DNA of 40,211 bases from Spirosoma endophyticum. Lineage in GTDB: Bacteria > Bacteroidota > Bacteroidia > Cytophagales > Spirosomataceae. The translations under genes and the position numbers were made by a program. Below are positions 18,601-27,183 of the stretch, piece after piece (the stretch's first letter is position 1; every line of letters starts with the position of its first letter). The DNA is taken from NCBI RefSeq assembly GCF_900112365.1, contig NZ_FOLQ01000033.1, positions 1 through 40,211 on the forward strand. Direction: 5' to 3'. The notes under the pieces are model-generated. The model did no database searches. It was not told the DNA's origin and was given only the letters and a program-made list of their open reading frames with translations.

Positions 18601-19225
18601 CGGTTTTTATAATAACTGGGATGAAGTATATGCCAGCGTACCGCAGCAAACCAATGACCAGTCCAAGTTGCCGGGTTATTATAATACGCTGGATTACAAT
18701 GCCGATGGCGTCATTACCAGCAACGACGATGCCGTTCCATTTGGGCACTCCGACGTACCGCAGAACAATTACAACGCGTCGTTCGGGGCTAGTTATAAAG
18801 GATTCTCCATCATGCTGCAGTTTTTCGCGGTTAACAACGTATCCAGAAACATCCCGCTCGACAACTTTTACCTGTATCAGAACGTGCTTTTTTCCCACGT
18901 ACGCGACCACTGGTCAAAAGACAATCAGGATGCTACGTCCTTTCTCCCCAGGTGGAAGTCGCAGGGGCAATTCATCGGAAATTACTTCATTTATGACGGA
19001 TCATTTGTGCGGCTGCGCACAGCCGAGGTGGCTTACACCGTGCCAAAGACTCTAACAAACCGACTGGGCGTTTCTTCGCTACGTTTCTTCGTCAATGGCA
19101 ACAATCTACTTTTCTGGTCAAAACTTCCTGATGACCGGGAATCAGCCGCTTCGGGCGGAGCCGCTAATGCCGGTGCTTATCCTACGCCACGACGCATAAA
19201 CTTTGGTATCGACTTAACTTTTTAA
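15689..19225 (+). CDS. SusC-family TonB-dependent transporter with STN domain (PUL2, pair 1)
   Basis: An 1178-residue outer-membrane transporter. Order: signal sequence (about 15-38), STN domain (about 48-122, LNKKITLKTENRSLAEVLL), carboxypeptidase-regulatory-like domain (about 147-216, LPGVTVLIKGSQRGTTTD), the SusC hallmark DEVVVVGFGTQKK near 224, plug (IFIRGRNTWNGGQPLIMVDG; SVLKDASATAVFGVKGANGV), beta-barrel, and C-terminal RRINFGIDLTF. The STN domain makes this the signalling transporter for the sigma/FecR pair just upstream. SusD follows after 10 bases. Confidence 0.95.
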   Translation: MIKSMGNVYNSLNFRILMRVLLILFVTVVVFTNFTLAREPAVQDLLNKKITLKTENRSLAEVLLLIGKQVDITFTYRTKLLPEQPVVSVNYRNDKLSTILNQLLTPISVKYRIIGKQVVLTPNESESNSSTTDVVEPNHNAKAEIPVTGSIVDDKGEKLPGVTVLIKGSQRGTTTDTEGKFSINVPNRETVLAFSYVGFFSQEITVGNRTKIDVVLKGDDKTLDEVVVVGFGTQKKESVVGSIVQTSNEELKRVGNVTDLKQALTGNLPGLTTITASGEPGGTANGESATSIFIRGRNTWNGGQPLIMVDGVERNMENIDVNEVATVSVLKDASATAVFGVKGANGVILITTKRGSESKPQLAVSYNATALSVSRLPDKLDSYEAIMLRNEMIEREGTINPVSWGDYVPYEVALRYQRPQSDINAILYPNVDWKNAMFKDVSWSQKANLNVTGGTKFVKYFGSLAYLNESDMFKKYENNKNYDPSYSFNRFNFRSNLDFRVTGTTNLKVNLAGFYSQKNTNYSYASGTSGTNPLAWAAAYRFPPDAILPQYPDGSWGQNYALPPEQLQNPVALIYNTGVWERREVALNTDFTLEQKLDFLTKGLSVTGLLFYDNSLQTVGGITDQNHVRPEGNLLGKIVYPNRYTGEGQDPSQYTETTPVTAANAFDWVASPWTVSPEEVSSTFVGYLPIRRRLMYQLQSNYTRAFDKHNVGAMGLFKREQFAQGSMFPSYREDWVFRTTYDYDSRYLFEFNGAYNGSEKFGPGYRFDFFPSYAFGWNVSNEKFFKVPAINHLKFRYSAGTVGDDAGGARWAYQSQYTYGNSSLLNANPNEKSPYLWYKESIVGNPDIHWEKARKHNYGAEIGLFNDLIQMNFDYFTENRTDIIITGASRAIPPYFGATPPSANLGQVKSKGYELELKVNKRFPSGINLWGNFAFTHTQNTVINRDDPALQAAYQKQAGYQIGQTRSLINTGFYNNWDEVYASVPQQTNDQSKLPGYYNTLDYNADGVITSNDDAVPFGHSDVPQNNYNASFGASYKGFSIMLQFFAVNNVSRNIPLDNFYLYQNVLFSHVRDHWSKDNQDATSFLPRWKSQGQFIGNYFIYDGSFVRLRTAEVAYTVPKTLTNRLGVSSLRFFVNGNNLLFWSKLPDDRESAASGGAANAGAYPTPRRINFGIDLTF

Positions 19226-19235
19226 TACAGAGGTC

Positions 19236-21074
19236 ATGATCAGAAATAAACTGCACGGACTCAGACATTGGCTGGTAAGCAGTATGGTGTTCGTCGCGTT
19301 TTTTGCCAGTAGTTGCGAAAGTTATCTTGACCGGGCTCCTGAAGCAACCATATCGGACAAAGATGTATATGGGAGTTTTATCAGCTTCCAGGGCTTCGTG
19401 GAGGAGATATACAACAGTGTGGTTGACATTCATAAAGTGCTGGGTGGTAATCAGTTTTACAATTTCAGCGCTTCCGATGAAGTGTTGTCTACTGTGCCGT
19501 TGCCATGGGACGATGGCAACTACTGGAATCAGACCACCTTTTTGTATGGCGCTACCCCCAATTTTAACTACTATTCTAACCTTACCGGGATGCGGGTATG
19601 GCCGTTTGCCTGGTACGCTATCCGAAAAGCAAACCTTGGTTTGAGTAAGCTGGATTTGCTGGAGGCCACACCTGAAGAGAAGAACGCTATCAAAGGCCAA
19701 TGCCTGTTTTTTCGGGCCTTTTTTCACTTTGAATTAATGCGCTATTACGGGGGACTTCCCTACGTCGATGAAGTACAGAGTTCGTCGGAAGCCCTTACGT
19801 TACCCCGACTTACGTATAAAGAAACGGCGTTGAAGGTTGCTAAAGATTTTAAAGAAGCCGCTGATTTATTACCGTTGAAATGGGACGGGACTACTATGGG
19901 TAGTGCTACGCTAGGCAACAACGCGCAGCGGATCACGAAAATCCATGCTTTGTCGTTGCTGGGTAAAAACTTGCTGTATGCCGCAAGTCCCATGATGAAC
20001 GAGTCCTCGACTGGCCAGAATGCCTATGATACGGATCTGAGTAAGCAGGCTGCTGATGTGTTGGCCGACGTGATTAAAATATGCAAGGAAACCGGCGTAT
20101 ATCGGCTACAAACCTGGGCCACGTGGACGGATAACTTCTGGGTTTGGTCACCCAGTAACCGTGATCGGCCAGGTGGGACCGAAGTCATCATGAACCAAAC
20201 CATTTATATTCCGAGTTACGTTCGGTTTACCACCAATCGCACCAGCAATCCGGTGCAGTTTGGGGCGGGTAACAACCGGGTTGAAGTGCCTACGCACAAT
20301 TTCATCAAAAATTATGGAATGGCCAACGGCCTGCCCATTAATGATCCGGAGTCGGGCTACAATCCGAACGATCCCTGGACCGGACGTGATCCGAGATTTT
20401 ATGTAGATATTATTTATGACAACGTCCGTATGGTGGATAATGCCACCGCAGCTGCGGCCAAACAGAATGAATTTGCCCAGTTAGCCAACAACGGCCTGCA
20501 CCGGAATGGTACGACTGCCAGCAGCAACGTAGCAGGGAGCGTAACCGGGTACTTTTACAAAAAATGGACACCGAAAGGCTGTAATCCCTGGGATAATCGC
20601 TGGGGAAGTTTCCAGTCCTATCATCCGCAGATGCGCTTGGCTGATGTGTACCTGATGTATGCCGAAGCCGTCCTCCACGGTTATGGATCGCCCCTTTCTC
20701 AATCGCCGGGGGCTGCGTTAACGGCTGTCGATGCGGTCAACACCATCCGAAACCGCGCTACGTTGCCCAATCTGGCCGGCAAATACACGGGCTCGAAAGA
20801 TGCTTTTATGAAAGAAATTATTCGGGAACGGGCGGTTGAGTTTGCGTTTGAAGGGCATCGCTTTTTCGATCTGCGCCGGTGGAATATCGCCGGGAACGAC
20901 GAATACCTTCAGAAAACAGCGATTGATTTCGACCGGGCAGCCAACGGTAAGCCCACTAATTTGAAGGAACGCGTGGTGGTTACCCGCGTTTTTGAAAAAA
21001 GACATAACTGGCTTCCATTTCAATTGAAAGACACGAAACTGTATGAAGGATTTCCACAAAATCCAGGGTGGTAA
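19236..21074 (+). CDS. SusD-family glycan-binding lipoprotein (PUL2, pair 1)
   Basis: A 612-residue surface lipoprotein, partner of the SusC at 15689. The lipobox is FASSC with Cys27. Family features: GQCLFFRAFFHFELMRYYGG, MRLADVYLMYAEAVLHGYG, RERAVEFAFEGHRFFDLRRW and C-terminal FPQNPGW. It is longer than the PUL1 SusD, with extra sequence in the middle (about 200-400), which is the usual place for ligand-specific loops. Confidence 0.95.
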   Translation: MIRNKLHGLRHWLVSSMVFVAFFASSCESYLDRAPEATISDKDVYGSFISFQGFVEEIYNSVVDIHKVLGGNQFYNFSASDEVLSTVPLPWDDGNYWNQTTFLYGATPNFNYYSNLTGMRVWPFAWYAIRKANLGLSKLDLLEATPEEKNAIKGQCLFFRAFFHFELMRYYGGLPYVDEVQSSSEALTLPRLTYKETALKVAKDFKEAADLLPLKWDGTTMGSATLGNNAQRITKIHALSLLGKNLLYAASPMMNESSTGQNAYDTDLSKQAADVLADVIKICKETGVYRLQTWATWTDNFWVWSPSNRDRPGGTEVIMNQTIYIPSYVRFTTNRTSNPVQFGAGNNRVEVPTHNFIKNYGMANGLPINDPESGYNPNDPWTGRDPRFYVDIIYDNVRMVDNATAAAAKQNEFAQLANNGLHRNGTTASSNVAGSVTGYFYKKWTPKGCNPWDNRWGSFQSYHPQMRLADVYLMYAEAVLHGYGSPLSQSPGAALTAVDAVNTIRNRATLPNLAGKYTGSKDAFMKEIIRERAVEFAFEGHRFFDLRRWNIAGNDEYLQKTAIDFDRAANGKPTNLKERVVVTRVFEKRHNWLPFQLKDTKLYEGFPQNPGW

Positions 21075-21114
21075 ACATCAATACGTCGTGTCATCCCTTA
21101 ACCAGTTTAAACAC

Positions 21115-24108
21115 ATGAAGAGCATATACGTATACCTGAGCTACTTATTGCTGTTGTGCCCAATTGTGGCCGTGGCTCAGAAAAAAGTAGCTCCGCCGAT
21201 GGTGATCAAGTCGACCGTGGTAGATGAAAATGGGGCGCCCATTAGTGACGCAACTGTCTATGGTAACGAAGGTACCGCCGTTAGCAAGACTGATGCAAGT
21301 GGTCAGTTTGCCATTACTATCCCGACCCTGGGCGATCTACTTATTGAAGCGCCCGGATTTGAATCCGTCGTTTTTAAGCCTGGCGACTACAGTAATCAGG
21401 AAAGACTGAGCTTAACAAAATCACCCTTCCTGTTTGGGCAGCAAGACGTAGTAAATGTTGCCTTTAGCAAAATCAAAAAAGGGAATCTGATTAATGCTGT
21501 CAGTATTCTGAATCCTGACGATCTCAGACAATTCGACAATACGCAAAGCATTTCCTCAGCACTCAGCGGCCTGATTCCTGGCATGCTTGGCAGTTCAAAT
21601 ATCCGGGGGATAGGCAGTCCTATGTTTGTGGTCGATGGTTTGCCGCGCGACGTGAGCACCCTCAATCTATCGGAGGTGGCGCAGATTTCGGTTCTGAAAG
21701 ACATCAACTCGGCCATTCTGTACGGCAACGATGCGATCAACGGCGTCGTGCTTGTAACAACCAAACGCGGACAGGCCTACAAGAAGCAGATCAATGCAAC
21801 CGTTTTTTACGGAATCTCGCGGCCCAGCGCTTTACCGGAATACCTTCCGTCGGCCGATTACATGGAATTGTATAACGAAGCGCGGCTGAACGATGGACTG
21901 GGTATTCAGTATTCGCCCGCTCAAATCCAGAACTTCAGAACCGGTAACCCTTACCGATACCCTAGCGTAGATTATTATTCGAGCGAGTATTTAAAGAAAA
22001 TGAGGCCATTGTCGAGGGCAATGGTCGATTTTTCGGGAGGAAACAACGTAGCAACGTACTATACGAACATCGGCTGGACCCAAACCGGAAGTCTTTACAA
22101 CTTTGGCGAAGGCAAATCCATGGCATCCAACGTATTCAACGTGCGGGGGAATATTGATCTGAAAATTAATCCCTGGATTAAAAGCGCGCTGGATGCCGTT
22201 TTTGTGCTGAACGACAATAACATGCCGCAGGGGAGCTTCTTTGCCAATGCCGCTACGCTCCGGCCGAACCTGTACGCGCCGTTGATTCCCATCTCGCTGA
22301 TCGACCCGGAAAATGCGCTGCTCAAAGGACGTAAAAATGACGTTGATGGAACGTATCTGATTGGCGGGACGGCCGCTTATCTGACGAGCCCCATCGCGTC
22401 TGGCTACTCGGGTGGGCAAAACCGGCAGTTGCAGCGGGTATTTTCCTTTAACAACCGGATAGATTTCGATCTGGGCCGTTCGATTCCCGGGCTGGCCTTT
22501 CACACCAATCTAAGCTTCGATTTCCTGACCCTCTACGATCAGTTTATCAGCAATAGTTACGCGGCTTATGAGCCAACCTGGTCTGATACACAAGACCGTA
22601 TCGTCAGCCTTCGGAAGTATGGGGAAGATGTACGTAGCGGGACACAGAATGTCGGCAATGCGTCATACCGACGCCGGATCGGCTTTTATGGACTACTAGA
22701 TTACAGTAAGAACGTAGATGATGTACACCAGATTACCGGATCATTGTTGGCTTATCTGACCAGCGACAAGGTGCAGGGTGATATACAGGGAAATAAAAAT
22801 GCCAATCTGGGTTTGCGACTGGGCTACGGTTACAAAAACAAATACCTGGTAGATTTCAGCAGCGCCTTCGTAAACTCCGTTAAACTACCCGCCAACAACC
22901 GTATGGCTTTCTCCCCATCGCTGGGCCTTGCCTGGGTACTGAGTTCGGAAGGGTTTATGTCGTCGGTGTCGTTTATCAATTATCTGAAAATTCGGGCATC
23001 GGCGGGTTTGCTGAACTCAGACAACGGCATCAGCGGATTTTTTAATTACGACGAGCGCTATACGAGTTCTGGCAGTTATTCGTGGTACGAAGGCACCCGG
23101 TCGCGGGGTGGTGTAATCGCCCAGAACGGAGGCAATGCCAATCTGGCTTTTGAAAAACGGAATGAACTGAACATAGGCTTCCAGAGTCTGCTGTTTGGCA
23201 ATCGGCTATCGCTGGATGCCAATGTGTTCACCAGTTTGTATTACGACCAGATTGCCCGACCTCAAACCATCTACCCAAATTATTACTCCACCTTCATTCC
23301 CTACCGAAACTTTGAAGATAATGCTTACCGTGGAGCCGAGCTGGGGCTTTCCTACCGCGAGAAATGGGGTGACGTCAAACTGGTGGTTGGCGCCAACGTG
23401 CTCTATGCGGATTCGAAGGTTAAAAAACGGGATGAGCTGTACGCAACCAGCAACCGGAATCGTACCGGTCAACCCGTCGACGCCCGCTTTGGCTTGGCTT
23501 CGGATGGCTTTTTCACCAGCCGGAGCGATATCGAAAGCCACGAAACGCAGGCATTCGGAACCGTGAAACCGGGTGATATAAAGTACAAAGACCAAAACGG
23601 CGACGGCATTATCGATGCCAACGATGAGGTACGTATTGGGCGGGGGCAGGCTCCGTTTTCGTATGGCCTTAATCTCCGCCTATCGTATAAAAACCTGACT
23701 CTGTTTGCGCGCGGCAACGGACGTATGGGAGCTGATGGCGAAATCTCGAACAATTACTTCTGGGTCGATGGCGACGATAAGTATTCAACTTTCGTGCTGA
23801 ACCGCTGGACGGAAGCTACGCAGGCCACCGCTACGTTCCCCAGGCTGAGTTCTATTGCCAACACCAATAATTACCGCAGCTCTGATTTCTGGTTGTACCG
23901 CGATAACTTCTTTACCGTCGATCGCGTGCAACTTACCTATGCGGTTCCGCTCAAGGTGTCAAACAAGCTGAATGTGCGGGGATTCTCGGTTTTTGCGGAT
24001 GCGTCGAATCTGGTCATGATTTCAAAATTCCGACAGTTCAAGGAACTGAACATTGGCAGCGAACCGCAGTACCGGTCTTATTCTCTGGGTCTGAACATCT
24101 CGTTTTAA
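21115..24108 (+). CDS. SusC-family TonB-dependent transporter without STN domain (PUL2, pair 2)
   Basis: A second SusC of PUL2, 997 residues from ATG 21115. An earlier ATG at 21043 overlaps the SusD end and lacks a signal-like start. The signal peptide runs to AVAQ, followed directly by a carboxypeptidase-regulatory-like domain (about 30-100, VVDENGAPISDATVYGNEG), plug (SNIRGIGSPMFVVDGLPRD; SVLKDINSAILYGNDAINGV) and barrel ending SYSLGLNISF. No STN domain is present, so it should transport but not signal. The usual VVVGYG hallmark is replaced by a diverged DVVNVAFSKIKKG. Confidence 0.95.
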   Translation: MKSIYVYLSYLLLLCPIVAVAQKKVAPPMVIKSTVVDENGAPISDATVYGNEGTAVSKTDASGQFAITIPTLGDLLIEAPGFESVVFKPGDYSNQERLSLTKSPFLFGQQDVVNVAFSKIKKGNLINAVSILNPDDLRQFDNTQSISSALSGLIPGMLGSSNIRGIGSPMFVVDGLPRDVSTLNLSEVAQISVLKDINSAILYGNDAINGVVLVTTKRGQAYKKQINATVFYGISRPSALPEYLPSADYMELYNEARLNDGLGIQYSPAQIQNFRTGNPYRYPSVDYYSSEYLKKMRPLSRAMVDFSGGNNVATYYTNIGWTQTGSLYNFGEGKSMASNVFNVRGNIDLKINPWIKSALDAVFVLNDNNMPQGSFFANAATLRPNLYAPLIPISLIDPENALLKGRKNDVDGTYLIGGTAAYLTSPIASGYSGGQNRQLQRVFSFNNRIDFDLGRSIPGLAFHTNLSFDFLTLYDQFISNSYAAYEPTWSDTQDRIVSLRKYGEDVRSGTQNVGNASYRRRIGFYGLLDYSKNVDDVHQITGSLLAYLTSDKVQGDIQGNKNANLGLRLGYGYKNKYLVDFSSAFVNSVKLPANNRMAFSPSLGLAWVLSSEGFMSSVSFINYLKIRASAGLLNSDNGISGFFNYDERYTSSGSYSWYEGTRSRGGVIAQNGGNANLAFEKRNELNIGFQSLLFGNRLSLDANVFTSLYYDQIARPQTIYPNYYSTFIPYRNFEDNAYRGAELGLSYREKWGDVKLVVGANVLYADSKVKKRDELYATSNRNRTGQPVDARFGLASDGFFTSRSDIESHETQAFGTVKPGDIKYKDQNGDGIIDANDEVRIGRGQAPFSYGLNLRLSYKNLTLFARGNGRMGADGEISNNYFWVDGDDKYSTFVLNRWTEATQATATFPRLSSIANTNNYRSSDFWLYRDNFFTVDRVQLTYAVPLKVSNKLNVRGFSVFADASNLVMISKFRQFKELNIGSEPQYRSYSLGLNISF

Positions 24109-24122
24109 TTCGCGAAAAAAAT

Positions 24123-25880
24123 ATGAAGAGATTCATCCTATATAGTCTGTTTGCTCTGGGTACGGTTACGTTCTGGTCCTGCGACCTGCTGGAGCCTGTG
24201 AATGATAATCACAGCACCATTGACCGTCTTTACCAAGACCCGGGGTATGCCGAGGGGGTACTCATGGGAGCTTACAACAAAATTCCAACCAACAACCTTA
24301 GCTTTAATGACGTAGCGACCGACGATGCCGTAAGCAACAACAAGCTGAATGAATACCTGCGTATGGCCACCGGTCAATGGTCGGCGATGTACAACCCTGT
24401 GGATCAATGGGCAAATTGCATATCTGGTATTCAGACAACGAACCAGTTCATTACGCTCATCGATACGGTCAACTGGAAAGGCTCGGTCCCTGAACTGAAC
24501 TGGCTGTATACCCAGCGGTTCAAAGGGGAAGCGTACGCGCTACGTGCCTTGTTGCAATACCATCTATTGGTGGCGGTGGCTGGTCCCGGACCCGGTGGGC
24601 AGATGCTGGGTATTCCCATTGTTAACAAATTTCTGGATGCTAACGCTGATTTCAATATCCCAAGGGCAACGTTTGCTGAATCTGTTGACCGGATATATGC
24701 CGATATCAACGAGTCGCTGAAGTATCTGACCATGAACGATTACCTCAATGTAAGCAGTGCTGCCCAGTTGCCGCCCGGCTATGAAAAGGTATCGACCAGC
24801 AACTATAATATTGTGTTTGGATCTGAACTCAACCAGCGGATTTCTGGCCGGGTACTCAGAGCGTTACGCGCAAAAGTAGCGTTACTGGCCGCCAGCCCTG
24901 CCTTCAATACGGACCCTGCCAAATGGGAGTTGGCAGCTAATCATGCCGGTAACGTATTGAAAGACATTGGTGGCCTGACCGGTCTTGATCCGGAAGGGAA
25001 TAAATTTTACCTAAAAACGCTCGTCGATAAACTGAACGTATCGGCCGCCAGCCCAATCGAACAAAAAGAGATTTTATGGAGACGGTCGGTCGTTACGACG
25101 AATACGCGTGAAATGGCCAATTATCCACCGTCGCTTTTTGGTAGAGGCAATGTTAATCCCACGCAGAATCTTGTCGATGCCTTTCCGGCGGCAAACGGCT
25201 ATCCAATCGACCGGTCAGACAGTAAGTACGATAAGACAAAACCGTATGATAATCGTGACCCGCGACTGCGCCAGTATATAGCCTACAATGGCAATACCAT
25301 TTCCGGGAAAACGATTCTTACGGGCGTGGGCGGAGGTATCGATGCAAAAGATTCGCTGGAAACGTCGACACGCACTGGTTACTATCTGAAAAAGCTACTG
25401 GTGGAAGAGGTCAATATGAACCCGGTTTCGACCACAACCCAAAAGCACTACGAGGTCCACATGCGCTATACGGAATTGTTTCTGCTATACGCTGAAGCGG
25501 CCAATGAAGCCTGGGGGCCAACGGGTTCGGGCACCTGGGGATACTCAGCAAAGGACGTAATTGGAGCGATACGCAGCCGGGCGGGTATTCCCAAAACTGA
25601 TCCGTATCTGATGAGCGTATCAGCAAAGGAAGATATGCGGCAGCTCATCCGGAATGAACGTCGGTTAGAGCTTTGCTTCGAGGGATTCCGCTTCTGGGAT
25701 TTGCGTCGGTGGAAAGCCGACTTGACCGAAACCGCCAAAGGCGTCAATATTAACAAGGCAACCTACACCATCGTGGATGTCGAGCCCCGGGTGTATAAAA
25801 ATAACGTCATGCACTACGGTCCCGTACCTCAGACGGAGATTGTTAAATACCAGGCACTTCAGCAGAATCAGGGCTGGTAA
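24123..25880 (+). CDS. SusD-family glycan-binding lipoprotein (PUL2, pair 2)
   Basis: A 585-residue surface lipoprotein, partner of the STN-less SusC 14 bases upstream. The lipobox is TFWSC with Cys20. Family features: YALRALLQYHLLVAVAG, MRYTELFLLYAEAANEAWG, RNERRLELCFEGFRFWDLRRW and C-terminal QQNQGW. Confidence 0.95.
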   Translation: MKRFILYSLFALGTVTFWSCDLLEPVNDNHSTIDRLYQDPGYAEGVLMGAYNKIPTNNLSFNDVATDDAVSNNKLNEYLRMATGQWSAMYNPVDQWANCISGIQTTNQFITLIDTVNWKGSVPELNWLYTQRFKGEAYALRALLQYHLLVAVAGPGPGGQMLGIPIVNKFLDANADFNIPRATFAESVDRIYADINESLKYLTMNDYLNVSSAAQLPPGYEKVSTSNYNIVFGSELNQRISGRVLRALRAKVALLAASPAFNTDPAKWELAANHAGNVLKDIGGLTGLDPEGNKFYLKTLVDKLNVSAASPIEQKEILWRRSVVTTNTREMANYPPSLFGRGNVNPTQNLVDAFPAANGYPIDRSDSKYDKTKPYDNRDPRLRQYIAYNGNTISGKTILTGVGGGIDAKDSLETSTRTGYYLKKLLVEEVNMNPVSTTTQKHYEVHMRYTELFLLYAEAANEAWGPTGSGTWGYSAKDVIGAIRSRAGIPKTDPYLMSVSAKEDMRQLIRNERRLELCFEGFRFWDLRRWKADLTETAKGVNINKATYTIVDVEPRVYKNNVMHYGPVPQTEIVKYQALQQNQGW

Positions 25881-26051
25881 CAGGTGTATTGTAAATACGT
25901 TTTTTTGATGGGATTAAAAGGATTTATTGATCTGAATGGTAGTAAAACAATCCTGAAAATTCTGTTAATCCCGTCAAAAATGAACTTGGTAAACTCCCGT
26001 GGTAATTCATTGTCATCTGAAATTCGGAAAAATCAGTACAAGCGTTCCAAC

Positions 26052-27068
26052 ATGAAGAAAATCTTGTTTCTACTCGTTTTAGTGGCTGGATTGTATGCCT
26101 GTAAAAACCAGGAGATTGTATTTCCTGATTACGACTATACATCGGGCTATTTTCCCTATCAGTATCCTATCAGGACGCTGATTCTGGGCGACTACATTTA
26201 CGATAACTCCAACGATAACAATCATAAATTTCTGATATCAGCAGCGATGGGCGGGGTGTATGCGAATACGAAGGATCGTATCTTTAAAATACGGATAGAT
26301 AACAGCCTTTGTAATCAGGCAAAATTTGCTGCTACCAATCAGCCAATATATCCTTTGCCCGAAAAATACTACACCCTAAGTTCGGCCGATCAATTGATTA
26401 TTCCGGCGGGCGAATTAAATGGAAATATTGCGGTGCAACTGAAAGACGAGTTTTTCGATGATACGCTGGCGGTTAAACTTGCGTATGTATTGCCAGTACG
26501 TATTAGCCAAGTGATTGGCCTTGATTCACTGCTCACGGGTAAACCATCTGTAGCGCAGGCCGACCCCCGAATCGTCAGCAACTGGCAGGTGACGCCCAAA
26601 GATTTTACCATGTTCGCCGTCAAATTTATCAATCCGTTTCATGGCAGTTATTTCCGCCGGGGCAAAAGCGCGGTTAAAAACGCTGCCGGTCAGGAAATAG
26701 AGTCGACTACGTACCGGACCCAATTCATCGAGAAAAATGATGTATGGAATTTGACGACGAAAAGTAAAAATCAGGTTACCATGGCTGGCAATCTGAACTC
26801 CACGGCCATTAAAGGGACATTGAGTTTGTTGTTAACCTTTACCGGCAATGACTGCGTTGTACAAAATTCCCCCGGCTCTGCTTTTCAGGTGACTGGCAGC
26901 GGAAAATTTCTTGACGATGCCGACGAGTGGGGCAATAAAAAACGAGATGCTATCCATCTGACGTATCAGTTCAAACAAGGCACAAATACGTACTCAGCAA
27001 CGGATACGCTGGTGATCCGGGATCGGGGCGTAGGACTGGAGGTTTTTCAGCCCGTAATCACGAAATAA
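26052..27068 (+). CDS. DUF1735-type surface lipoprotein (probable glycan-binding accessory protein)
   Basis: A 338-residue lipoprotein from ATG 26052, which gives the signal peptide MKKILFLLVLVAGLYAC with acylated Cys17; an in-frame start at 25884 gives no signal. The first half resembles the DUF1735/BT_3987-type N-terminal domain (IVFPDYDYTSGYFPYQYPIR; LPVRISQV). The second half is a beta-rich domain of the DUF5627 kind (YRTQFIEKNDVWNLTT; DAIHLTYQF). Such proteins follow SusC/SusD pairs in many PULs and are thought to bind glycans at the surface. The family call is from memory of motifs, so it is moderately sure. Confidence 0.7.
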   Translation: MKKILFLLVLVAGLYACKNQEIVFPDYDYTSGYFPYQYPIRTLILGDYIYDNSNDNNHKFLISAAMGGVYANTKDRIFKIRIDNSLCNQAKFAATNQPIYPLPEKYYTLSSADQLIIPAGELNGNIAVQLKDEFFDDTLAVKLAYVLPVRISQVIGLDSLLTGKPSVAQADPRIVSNWQVTPKDFTMFAVKFINPFHGSYFRRGKSAVKNAAGQEIESTTYRTQFIEKNDVWNLTTKSKNQVTMAGNLNSTAIKGTLSLLLTFTGNDCVVQNSPGSAFQVTGSGKFLDDADEWGNKKRDAIHLTYQFKQGTNTYSATDTLVIRDRGVGLEVFQPVITK

Positions 27069-27092
27069 CGGGTTTTTGCAGATAAATGACTG

Positions 27093-27134
27093 ATCTAAAA
27101 TGCATTAGATAGTTTTTTGTCAGCATGACAAAAA
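27093..27134. terminator. Overlapping hairpins with T run after the DUF1735 gene
   Basis: ATCTAA (27093-27098) and TTAGAT (27105-27110) form a stem followed by AGTTTTTTG, an intrinsic-terminator layout. The T run itself pairs in a second dyad (TTTTTGTCA 27114-27122 with TGACAAAAA 27126-27134). This may split PUL2 into a transport part and an enzyme part, or attenuate the enzyme genes. Confidence 0.5.
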
Positions 27135-27183
27135 CGTCAGTTTGAAAGATTCTAATACCATTTGTACTTCAGTACTTAACGTT

